This document shows, piece after piece, positions 51,369 through 60,170 of a stretch of DNA of 64,000 nucleotides. Origin of the DNA: Colletes latitarsis. Lineage: Eukaryota > Arthropoda > Insecta > Hymenoptera > Colletidae. The translations under genes were made by a program, and so were the position numbers. The notes under the pieces were generated by a model. That model worked only from the letters and a program-made list of their open reading frames with translations, had not been told where the DNA came from and made no database searches. Location: NCBI RefSeq assembly GCF_051014445.1, contig NW_027488366.1:23640001-23704000 (forward strand), written 5' to 3'. The first letter of the stretch is position 1; every line of letters begins with the position of its first letter.

Positions 51369-54300
51369 TTACGTGGAGGTTTTTACCCTCCATCTAACGC
51401 ATCGCATGCATCCATGGATTACCGTTCGCGCTGCATTTCGACAGCCGAGAATCCAAAATCTTTGTCTTACTGTGTACATGGTCAACTGCAATCCCCCGTG
51501 CAACGTGTCAATGTGGCACTGCCGAATTATCATCGTAGAAACGTGATGTTTCGGCAAAATTATGGGGTGCTTGGTTTCCCATGACAGTGTTGTATTTTCC
51601 AGTCTGCCTCCGACTCTCAAGACATCTTTGTCATCGAGAAAAGGGTTCAGACTTTTTAATGTTGATTTTGCTGGGATTTTTCGGTGGTTTTTCAAACACC
51701 GGTACTCCTTTGCAAAATGCGTGCGCTGGATGTAGCGGACAATTCTCTCGCTTGCGAGCTGCATCTCAGACGCGTCAACGATCTTCGCATCATACGACCT
51801 TCGCTCACCTTGCATCGGTCCCCTCAGTCGGAGACAGTATGCGGTTACGCGAAGTAGCTTATTCCAGGTCGAGAATCGAAATACAAATTCCCATTCTTTC
51901 TCCGGAATTGCTACGTGGGCGTGCACTTTGCGCTTCCCTTCTTCGGTCTCGATGGACGAAGGCGTTTTCGGCCAACAATCTTTCGATTCCGTTAGCCAAC
52001 TTGGTCCTGAAATCCACAGCTTAGATTGAAGGAGTTCCGCAGCTTCCACTCCGCGCGAATTCAGATCCGCGGGATTGAAGCGGGTGGGAACGTGCCTCCA
52101 TTCAGCATTCGGAAGTAACGTTTGGACCTTTGACACACGGTTGGCGATTAAAACCTTCCATGTGGAGGCGTGCTTTCTCAACCATGCCAATGCGATCGTG
52201 GAATCTGTCCAGCAGATTATTCTGTCGACCTTCAATGAAAGTGACTTCTCCACGTGCACAATAAGCTCGGCGAGCAGCACGGCGCCGTTCAATTCCAGTA
52301 CAGAAATTGACTGCGTTTTAATTGGAGCCACTCGCGTTTTTGCCATTATCAATGTCGAGGAGGTGACATTGCTCATTGTGGTCACTCGTAAGTAAGTGAC
52401 CGCTAAGTAGGCTGCGAGCGAAGCGTCACAAAATCCATGAATTTCCACGGAAATTGTGTCGGCTCCATAATTAATCCATCTGGGGATTTTTAGCTTATTT
52501 AAGCTGCTCCAATCCACGCAAAACGTATTCCACGTATTGAGCGTATTCGCTGAGATTTGATCATCCCACTGGATTTTTTCCAGCCATTGGGATTGCATCA
52601 GAATCTTTGCGCGAATCACGACTGGTGATAACCAGCCGAGCAGATCGAACAACTTAGCAATCTCCGAAAACAAATTCCGTTTTGTCATCGGCAAGGCAGA
52701 CGGCTGAAACCGTTGCAGATTGAAATAAAAATAATCGCCGGACGGTATCCAGCGTAAACCTAATACCTTTAATTCGCTGTCATCGAACAAGGTAAGGTCG
52801 ACGGCGTGGGAGTGAGCGCTTTGGGGGATATTTCGCAATAACAATGGCGAATTTCCTACCCATTTTCGCAGCTTAAACCCACCTCTTTGTAGGAGCTCGC
52901 AAACTTGGTTGCGAATTTTCTCCAACAAAGACGTATCGGGTGCTCCCATAAAAACGTCGTCTACATAAATGTCCTGCTCGAGAATCGGGGCGGCAAGGGG
53001 GTACCTGTGCCCGTCCTGATTTTTTAACTCAAGGAGGGTTCGCATCGACAGGTATGGTGCACACGCCGTACCGTACGTTACGGTATTTAATTCGAACGCA
53101 TTGAGCTGTTCGTTTTCGGGTGTGCGCCATAGGATGCATTGAAAACGACGATCCTGCGGGGCGACGAGAATCTGTCGGAACATTTTCTCAATGTCAGCCA
53201 CCAACACGTATTCATACAGACGCCATCGGGTCAAGACTGACGTGATGTCGTTCTGCAATTTTGGACCTACGTGTAGGATGTCATTTAATGAACGACCGCC
53301 GGTAGTTCGGCTTGTCGCGTTAAATACGACTCTTAATTTAGTCGTTGCACTCTCGGTGCGTATGACCGCTCGATGCGGAATATAGAGTCTGGTCTCGTCA
53401 ATAGGCTCTATGCGAGTCATATGACCCAGCTCCTCATATTCCTCGAGAAACGTCGTATATTCTCTTACGAGGGTCTGGTCGGTGTCCAATTTTTTCCTCA
53501 ACCTCCCAAGGGCGGAGAGAGCGATTCGATAGGAGTTTCCTAACGCTTCGTCCGGTCTCGGGTAAGAAAAAGGCAATCGGACGACAAACCGTCCTGTCGC
53601 ATCTCGAGCGACGGTTTTTTGGAAGTGCATTTCACACTCCTCCTCCGCCTTGGTGTGTACCGAGGTCGAAGGGAGTTCTTCGACTTCCCAAAACTTGCGA
53701 ATCGCCGTGTCCAGCGATTCGAGGACGTTACAGTGCAACGTCCGCAAAGTTTTGTTTTTACTGCCCTTAGCATTTATTGGGCCGGAAAGAATCCAGCCAA
53801 ATGCAGTTTCTTGGGCGATTGGACCTGTACTGCTTATTCGACGGAAACCCGGTCGAATAATTTGCGCGTACAGGTCCGCACCGGTCAACACTTCAATCGG
53901 TTGACCGGAAGCTGGATTTGGATCTGCAAGCGGCAGATCCCGCAGCGCGTCGCATTTGAGTGCACCGGCCAAGGGCGAGGCGTAGCTCGTAATTTTGTGT
54001 ACGATGTACGCTCTCGTCTCGACTAACGGCGCGGTATCTTGTACCGTTCCCAAATGCATCTGCACGCTGTATTTAATTTGTTGGGTTCGGCCGCCCCCCA
54101 AGCCCGTCACTGTGGCTGGGGATTTCCTCCGCGAGAATTTGAGGTCATTTGTCAAATTCGCGGAGATGAAAGACGACTCGGAACCCTGATCGATCAGTGC
54201 GCGCGCGATTCGCGACGCACCGTTCTCTCCGTACACACGCACGCTCGCCGTGGCTAACAGCACAGCCTTCGGTACGTCTGCACCGAGCGCGATACAATGT

Positions 54301-54767
54301 GACGTACCGGGCTGTGACGTCGTTGCCTGTGACGTCGTGGTACGAGCTGCTCGTTCGGCAGGTTGCGGCCGGCTCGATGGAGCCGTATACCGCTTTTTCG
54401 GGCGTTTGTCCGACGAAACCGTTGTCGCAGGTTTACGACTTTCGGTTTCGCTACGAAAGGTCTCAAAATGCAGCAGAGCATGATGTCTGCCCTTGCACTT
54501 CGGGCACCCCTCCTCGGATGGACAACGCGCGTTTCCATGCTGAGGTGACAAGCAGAGAATGCACCGCTGGCTATCTTTTATAAACTGATAGCGGCGGTTC
54601 GGCGTCAAGTTTCTGAATGCACCACATTTGGTCATTCTGTGCTCAAGGCCGCAAAATCCGCAGGTCACAGTTTTCTCAGCTGGACTTTCTAGAACGGAGT
54701 TGTGACTCCGTACTTTATGTTTCGGTGGGTGTTCGGTCGTAGGCTTGCTCGGACCTTCATCTAACAT
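51369..54767 (-). CDS. pol: BEL/Pao Pol polyprotein: zinc knuckles, protease, RT, RNase H, integrase zinc domain
   Basis: 1132 codons from the ATG at 54767; the same frame is open upstream to about 54986. Domains in order: three zinc-binding motifs (C36-C39-H43-C48; C69-C72-H77-C82; C88-C91-H95-H100), of gag-nucleocapsid type; an aspartic protease with D193 in ALIDQGSESS (DUF1758-like); reverse transcriptase with D525 in VADIEKMF and the catalytic YVDD at 601-604; Pao-type RNase H with D781 (FCDAS), E825, D855 (WTDST) and D901; and the integrase zinc domain H1085-H1090-C1120-C1123. It copies element RNA into cDNA and processes the polyprotein. The TAA at 51369-51371 cuts it off just before the integrase core, which continues in frame. 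Codon structure is otherwise intact. BEL/Pao assignment is firm. Confidence 0.95.
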   Translation of the reverse strand: MLDEGPSKPTTEHPPKHKVRSHNSVLESPAEKTVTCGFCGLEHRMTKCGAFRNLTPNRRYQFIKDSQRCILCLSPQHGNARCPSEEGCPKCKGRHHALLHFETFRSETESRKPATTVSSDKRPKKRYTAPSSRPQPAERAARTTTSQATTSQPGTSHCIALGADVPKAVLLATASVRVYGENGASRIARALIDQGSESSFISANLTNDLKFSRRKSPATVTGLGGGRTQQIKYSVQMHLGTVQDTAPLVETRAYIVHKITSYASPLAGALKCDALRDLPLADPNPASGQPIEVLTGADLYAQIIRPGFRRISSTGPIAQETAFGWILSGPINAKGSKNKTLRTLHCNVLESLDTAIRKFWEVEELPSTSVHTKAEEECEMHFQKTVARDATGRFVVRLPFSYPRPDEALGNSYRIALSALGRLRKKLDTDQTLVREYTTFLEEYEELGHMTRIEPIDETRLYIPHRAVIRTESATTKLRVVFNATSRTTGGRSLNDILHVGPKLQNDITSVLTRWRLYEYVLVADIEKMFRQILVAPQDRRFQCILWRTPENEQLNAFELNTVTYGTACAPYLSMRTLLELKNQDGHRYPLAAPILEQDIYVDDVFMGAPDTSLLEKIRNQVCELLQRGGFKLRKWVGNSPLLLRNIPQSAHSHAVDLTLFDDSELKVLGLRWIPSGDYFYFNLQRFQPSALPMTKRNLFSEIAKLFDLLGWLSPVVIRAKILMQSQWLEKIQWDDQISANTLNTWNTFCVDWSSLNKLKIPRWINYGADTISVEIHGFCDASLAAYLAVTYLRVTTMSNVTSSTLIMAKTRVAPIKTQSISVLELNGAVLLAELIVHVEKSLSLKVDRIICWTDSTIALAWLRKHASTWKVLIANRVSKVQTLLPNAEWRHVPTRFNPADLNSRGVEAAELLQSKLWISGPSWLTESKDCWPKTPSSIETEEGKRKVHAHVAIPEKEWEFVFRFSTWNKLLRVTAYCLRLRGPMQGERRSYDAKIVDASEMQLASERIVRYIQRTHFAKEYRCLKNHRKIPAKSTLKSLNPFLDDKDVLRVGGRLENTTLSWETKHPIILPKHHVSTMIIRQCHIDTLHGGLQLTMYTVRQRFWILGCRNAARTVIHGCMRCVRWRVKTST

Positions 54768-54986
54768 AGTTAGAGCCCTTGCATGCCCCTCCAGGAACTC
54801 TATCAGCTCGACATGCGAGGGATAGTCCGGGGTGAGACGTTGCGACCGTTCCCACTCAGCTTTCAGAGGCCCTTCTAAATGGCTTCGAATAGTATGGGCA
54901 AGCAGCCAGTTTCGCTGCTGTAAAATCGTGCCCGTTTTTCGAATGCCGCAAGGGCCTGTTTGAAAACGACGACGACCTGATTTAGG
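54768..54986 (-). pseudogene. gag: Frame-offset gag C-terminus, open in the pol frame
   Basis: The pol frame stays open upstream of its first ATG to a TAG at 54987-54989. Its translation from about 54940 down looks like the C-terminal part of a DUF1759-type Gag (a leucine- and tryptophan-rich helix, then HVELIEFLEG). The gag frame instead runs on to a stop at 54875 with an atypical tail. The two frames overlap for about 110 bp, and gag must shift by -1 near the five-A run at 54935-54939 (minus strand) to enter pol. A one-base loss in that run is the simplest reading. A programmed shift is less likely, because the A-run is not in the phase of a standard slippery heptamer. Confidence 0.75.
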
Positions 54987-55672
54987 CTATCGAGATCATC
55001 TCTTTTAATCGTTTTCAGTTTGGTCAGTTGATTAAGCAATTTGGCGGTCACGATACGTGGTAACCCGAATTGTTCTTTCAGGGTTTTCCACGCCACTTCG
55101 AAATTCTCATCGGTAACTTCGAGGTGCGCGATCGCTGCCAACGCTTTATCCTCCAGACAGGCGTTCAGATATTGCAATCGATGCACATCTGCAAGCCTCG
55201 GATTATTTATTATGCCGGAGGTGAACAGATCCGCGAAATGTCTCCATTTACGTGGGTCACCTCCGAACTTGGGGAGCCGTTGTTTTGGAAGTTCGATAGC
55301 GACGTCATGGGGGCTGACCGACGTGGGTGCCGCTTTTGATTCAGCGGCCAGTCTGGTCAGCTCCGTGGTAACGTACGCCTGGAATTCCATATATTCCGTC
55401 TCCTTATTCTCTACGCCACCTTTTGCGAGGAAGTCGCACGTGTTGCGTTTCGCAGGGGCATATTTTCTCCGAATCGACAAGTACTGCTCAATAGCTTCCT
55501 TGTATTGTTCGGATACGGTGGCGAGCTTTGTCCTGAGGAGCTCCTCAGTGAACTGAGCTCGGCCACGTTTCTTTAAGTAAGAGATCGACCTTGACATCAT
55601 GTCGAACCGGGTGATCAGGTCGTCGAGATCGCCTTCGAACTCGCTTCGACCTTCATCCTTGGCGACAGACAT
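54875..55672 (-). CDS. gag: BEL/Pao Gag, DUF1759-like, C-terminus frameshifted
   Basis: 265 codons, starting at the ATG 106 bp after the primer site, the first substantial ATG in the leader. The N-terminus (residues 1-75) is rich in charged helical sequence. The central part matches the DUF1759 capsid-like domain of BEL/Pao Gag: LPKFGGDPRKWRHFADLF at 133-150, then ACLEDKALAAI and a FGLP motif at 202-205. It would form the capsid-like particle that packages element RNA. The last 20 or so residues (after about 247) do not look like Gag, because the proper continuation is in the -1 frame. Standard BEL/Pao elements have gag and pol in one long ORF, so this break probably abolishes Gag-Pol synthesis unless slippage occurs. 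Confidence 0.9.
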   Translation of the reverse strand: MSVAKDEGRSEFEGDLDDLITRFDMMSRSISYLKKRGRAQFTEELLRTKLATVSEQYKEAIEQYLSIRRKYAPAKRNTCDFLAKGGVENKETEYMEFQAYVTTELTRLAAESKAAPTSVSPHDVAIELPKQRLPKFGGDPRKWRHFADLFTSGIINNPRLADVHRLQYLNACLEDKALAAIAHLEVTDENFEVAWKTLKEQFGLPRIVTAKLLNQLTKLKTIKRDDLDSLNQVVVVFKQALAAFEKRARFYSSETGCLPILFEAI

Positions 55673-55777
55673 GGTGATCTCTAATTCGAGGATTTTACAA
55701 TCTACTCGAAATTAAGTGGTTCCGTAAGCAGCGACTTACGTGAACGTACTGCAACTCTTTCCTGTTCTTTCAACCTC
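55673..55777 (-). other. 5' leader between primer site and gag
   Basis: About 105 bp with no ORF or structure that I can support. It presumably carries packaging signals. Confidence 0.5.
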
Positions 55778-55796
55778 AATCCGGCTCGAAGGACCG
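55778..55796 (-). other. Primer binding site, complementary to tRNA-Tyr 3' end
   Basis: On the minus strand, two bases after the 5' LTR, the sequence is CGGTCCTTCGAGCCGGATT. All but the first base match the complement of the 3' end of insect tRNA-Tyr (T-arm, acceptor strand TCGAAGG, A73, CCA), as I recall that tRNA. The first base is C where T is expected opposite the terminal A. The position and 18-base match make this the reverse-transcription primer site. Confidence 0.82.
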
Positions 55797-55798
55797 TT

Positions 55799-57338
55799 TG
55801 TTAGAAACTAAGGGTTCTAACCGGGGTCCGGACGAGGGAAATACTAGGGAGAGTGATTGATAAGTTTTTTATTTTGTAATTTTCGCTTGTCGCTTTGCGA
55901 CAAGCCTTTTATTTAATTTTAACAAAAAAAAATGAAAAAAATAAAAAAAATATAAATTACAAAAAAACGAGAATTATTTTATAATCCAGCCGGGGGTGGA
56001 GATTCACCGGCGTTGCCCCGGTTGGGATGAACCTTGGTTGCTGTAACAAAGGTTTGTTCAGATTAAATACGTGCGTACACGTATCGTAAACACGCTCGTC
56101 AGCTGTTCGCCTCGCTCTCCTAGCGGCTAGCTGTGCGCTGGGAGGGGGGAATCGGCTGTCGTTCAACGTGAATCAGTGGACTGTAAATTTGTACTTGTAC
56201 GCTGATAATTATTTATTGAAACTATCAGCGATACGTTTGCCCTGAACAGAAGAGAATTCACTCGTATCTGTCGGGGGCGACTTAGCCACGGACGGGTCAC
56301 CAAATGGAGGTCGTAAAGCTCCAAATGGGTGGATCCCGTGAGCACGCTCTCCGTGCGGGTGACGTAGGAACGTCGTGCGAGGTGATTTCCTGCGACACTG
56401 TAAAATTACTGCACGGCGACCGTTTCTACCGGGGACCGTGACAGTAAAGTGTCCTTTGCAAAAAATCCCTCGCGGGTCCAACCGCACTATAAAGCCTACC
56501 CGGCGACCGTGTTGCACGGGGACCGTATTTGGTAGGCGGCGTGACGGAAGGTGAGGCGACCTTGAACCCGAACTCCTCCGTAGGGTGTACGGTCGACTCG
56601 TACACCGACGGGTTTTTGGAGAGGGTTTTTTGGCGACCTTTGCACGAAGAGCACTCCACGAGGCGGTACCGATTCAACGGTATGACCTTTGGGAGGCTCC
56701 AAAGCCGTATAGCTTTAAAGGGATTCTGGGTGGGTGCACCCTGAGTCCCTTACGTCGCGGTCGCGGCAACGACTGCAACGTACAATCCTTCCTAGCGAAG
56801 GCGGTCGCGCCACGCGTTGCGTGTATTACGACCTCCCTTTTGTCGCAGGTAGATTGTTCTGGGAAACTCTAACCGCAGCAACGGAGAGAATTCTTTTTTA
56901 TACAAGTCCGAATATTATGTGCGAGTCCGTACTTGAGGAGCGAGATCTTCTGGGATCCGCTCCCGTTGGCAGTCGGCTCGTGAATAATTACGAATATTGT
57001 CGCGGATCGACAGACGAAGACTCGGTCGCGCCTTGTCGTCGCGATGCGGCGCTGCCGAATTCAGCTGTCGATCTCTTTTCAATATATTATACGGTTCTCT
57101 CTCTCGACGCTGACGTCACGATACCGTTTAAACCGGTGCGAAGCGAATCTTCGCGTGAGGTCGGCGTACAAAAACACGTAAACGGCTGCGGTTTTAAATC
57201 GTCCGAACGTTCAACGAACCTGACGAACGCTTAACCTTCCGCAGTGTCACGTACACAAACGGATACGGGAATCGCAGCCGAGAATTTAATGTTTTCAGAC
57301 TAACGCGATTTTAAATAGTTTTTTAACATATTTAAACA
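55799..57338 (-). repeat. 5' LTR of the BEL/Pao element
   Basis: 1540 bp, the plus-strand right copy, offset 7942 from the left LTR with no length difference. It should carry the promoter: minus-strand TATAAAAAAG at 56893-56902 is the best TATA candidate I see. The poly(A)-region hairpin at 55885-55905 is perfect in this copy. Confidence 0.95.
56893..56902 (-). promoter_or_regulatory. Candidate TATA box in the 5' LTR
   Basis: TATAAAAAAG on the minus strand, also present in the 3' LTR at 48951-48960. It lies about 1 kb upstream of the poly(A) signals in transcript order. Assigned on sequence only; other AT-rich candidates exist near 57080. Confidence 0.3.
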
Positions 57339-57343
57339 ATGTG
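57339..57343. repeat. Target-site duplication ATGTG, right of retrotransposon
   Basis: Second ATGTG. The satellite resumes in phase with AAAAACGCGAAAG. Confidence 0.95.
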
Positions 57344-57353
57344 AAAAACGCGA

Positions 57354-60170
57354 AAGTATGAGCCTGATGAGGGCGAATCCCAGACCTATCCCAGACCTAA
57401 CTTGCGTTATCCTCTAAAATATTGATCGAAACTAGTTTTAATTGACTGTTTCGGCGTGGTACCACATTACTACGTGATACAATCCAGAAACAGCCCAGGA
57501 TCTAGCCATGAAGTATGAGAAATATGCGAAAGTATGAGCCTGATGAGGGCAAATCCTAGACCTAACCCAAACCTAACATGCGTTATCCTCTAAAATATTT
57601 ATCAAGACCAGGTTTAGTTGAATGTTTCAGTGTGGTACCACATTACTACGTGAACCAAACCAGAGAAAACCCAGGATCCGGTCAACAACTATGTGAAGAA
57701 TGCGAAAGTATGAGTCTGATGAGTGAAAATCCCAGGGCAAACCTAGACCTAACATGCGTTATCTTCTAAAATATTGATCCAAACCAGGTTTAATGGACTG
57801 TTTCAGTGTGGAACCACTTTACTACGTGAAACAAAGCAGAAAAAACCCTCGATCAGGTCAACATGTATGTTAAAACTGCGGAAGTATGACCCTGATGAGG
57901 GCAAATCCCAGGCCTAACCTAGACCTAACATGCGTTGTCCTCTAAAATATTGATGGAAACCTGGTTTAATTGACTGTTTCAGTGTTGTACTTCATTACTA
58001 CGTGATGCAATCCAGAAAAAGCCCAGGATCTAGCCATCAAGTATGAGAAATATGCGAAAGAATGAGCCTGATGAGAGCAAATCCCAGACCTAACCTAGAC
58101 ATAACATGAATAATTCTCTAAAATATTGATCATGACCAGGTTTAATTGATTGTTTCAGTGTGGTCCCACATTGCTACGTGATCCAAACCAGAAAAAACCC
58201 AGGATCCGTTCAACAAGTATGTGAAGATTGCGAAAGTATGAGCCTGATGAGGGCAAATCCCAGACCTATCCCAGACCAAACTTGCGTTATCCTCTAAAAC
58301 ATTGATCGAAACCAGGTTTAATCGACTGCTTCAGTGTGGTACCACATTGCTACGTGATACAAAGCAGAAAAAACCCTCGATCAGGTCAACATGTATGTTA
58401 AAACTGCGGAAGTATGACCCTGATGAGGGCAAATCCCAGGCCTAACCTAGACCTAACATGCGCTGTCCTCTAAAATATTGATGGAAACCAGGTTTAATTG
58501 ACTGTTTCAGTGTTGTACTTCATTACTACGTGATGCAATCCAGAAAAAGCCCAGGATCTAGCCATCAAGTATGAGAAATATGCGAAAGAATGAGCCTGAT
58601 GAGAGCAAATCCCAGACCTAACCTAGACATAACATGAATTATTCTCTAAAATATTGATCATGACCAGGTTTAATTGATTGTTTCGGTGTGGTTCCACATT
58701 ACAACGTGATCCAAACCAGAAAAAACCCAGGATCCGTTCAACAAGTATGTGAAGAATGCGAAAGTATGAGCCTGATGAGGGCAAATCCCAGACCTATCCC
58801 AGACCAAACTTGCGTTATCCTCTAAAACATTGATCGAAACCAGGTTTAATCGACTGCTTCAGTGTGGTACCACATTGCTACGTGATCCAAACCAGAAAAA
58901 ACCGAGGACCAGTTCAACAAGTATGTCAAAAACGCGAAAGTATGAGCCTGATGAGGGCAAATCCCAGACCTATCCCAGACCAAACTTGCGTTATCCTCTA
59001 AAATATTGATCGAAACCAGGTTTAATCGACTGCTTCAGTGTGGTACCACATTGCTACGTGATCCAAACCAGAAAAAACCGAGGACCAGTTCAACAAGTAT
59101 GTCAAAAACGCGGAAGTATGACCCTGATGAGGGCAAATCCCAGGCCTAACCTAGACCTATCATGCGTTTTCCTCTAAACTATTGATGGAAACCAGGTTTA
59201 ATTGATTGTTTCCGTGTGGTCCCACATTACTACGTGATCCAAACCAGAAAAAACCCAGGATCCGTTCAACAAGTATGTGAAGAATGCGAAAGTATGAGTC
59301 TGATGAGTGAAAATCCCTGGGCTAACCTAGACCTAACACGCGTTATCCTCAAAACTATTGATCGAAACCAGGTTTAATTGATTGTTTCAGCGTGGTACGA
59401 CATTACTACGTAATACAATCCAGAAACAGCCCAGGATCTAGCCATGAAGTATGAGAAATATGCGAAAGTATGAGCCTGATGAGGGCAAATCCTAGACCTA
59501 ACCCAAACCTAACATGCGTTATCCTCTAAAATATTTATCAAGACCAGGTTTAATTGAATGTTCCAGTGTGGTACCACACTACTACGTGATCCAAACCAGA
59601 AAAAACTCAGGATCCGTTCAACAAGTATGTGAAGAATGCGAAAGTATGAGTCTGAAGAGTGAAAATCCCAGGCCTAACCTAGACCTGACATGCGTTATCC
59701 TCAAAAATATTGATCGAAACCTGGTTTAATCGACTGTTTCAGTGTGGTACCACATTACTATGTGATCCAAACCAGAAAATAACCCAGGATCTGTTCAACG
59801 AGTATGTGAGGCGTGCGAAAGTATGAGTCTGATGAATGCAAATCCCAGACCTATCCCAGACCTAACATGCGTTATCCTCTAAAATATTTATCAAGACCAG
59901 GTTTAATTGAATGTTTCAGTGTGGTACCACATTACTACGTGATCCAAACCAGTAAAAACCCAGGATCCGTTCAACAAGTATGTGAAGAATGTGAAAGTAT
60001 GAGTCTGATGAGTGAAAATCCCCGGCCTAACCTAGACCTAACATGTGTTATCCTAAAAAATATTGTTCGAAACCAGGTTTAATCGACTGTTTCAGTGTGG
60101 TACCACACTACCACGTGACCCAAACCGGAAGAAACCCAGGATCTAGCCATCAAGTATGAGAAATATGCGA
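57354..60170 (+). repeat. 16-monomer HOR, unit 1 (2817 bp)
   Basis: GAAAGTATGAGCCTGATGAG followed by GGCGAATCC is found at 57354, 60171 and 62811. The first interval is 2817 bp (16 monomers). Shared private features include GATCATGACCAGG, CCGAGGACCAG twice in succession, and AACCCAAACCTAACATG. Confidence 0.85.

Larger units (their letters stand above)
47857..57338 (-). mobile_element. BEL/Pao LTR retrotransposon, 9482 bp, minus strand
   Basis: A complete but defective element inserted in the satellite. It has identical-length 1540-bp LTRs ending TG...CA, ATGTG target duplications, a tRNA-Tyr-type primer site, a polypurine tract, gag, pol with BEL/Pao domain order (zinc knuckles, protease, RT, RNase H, integrase, DUF5641-like tail) and an extra 3' ORF. 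The LTRs differ at about seven positions by eye (47948, 48088, 48275, 48305, 48478, 48560 and 48875 in the left copy), roughly 0.5 percent, so insertion is recent. Coding capacity is broken by a gag/pol frame offset near 54935-54939 and by TAA codons at 51369-51371 and 50862-50864. Movement would need proteins supplied by another copy, unless these are late mutations or assembly errors. Confidence 0.96.

Noticed and set aside
51581..52024. Plus-strand frames across pol and gag (51581-52024, 53619-54026, 55041-55556)
   Set aside because: They are shadows of clearly assigned minus-strand RT, RNase H and Gag coding sequence.
54930..54945. Canonical -1 slippery heptamer at the gag/pol junction
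   Set aside because: The A-run reads G-AAAAA-C, but codon boundaries in the gag frame do not match the X-XXY-YYZ phase.
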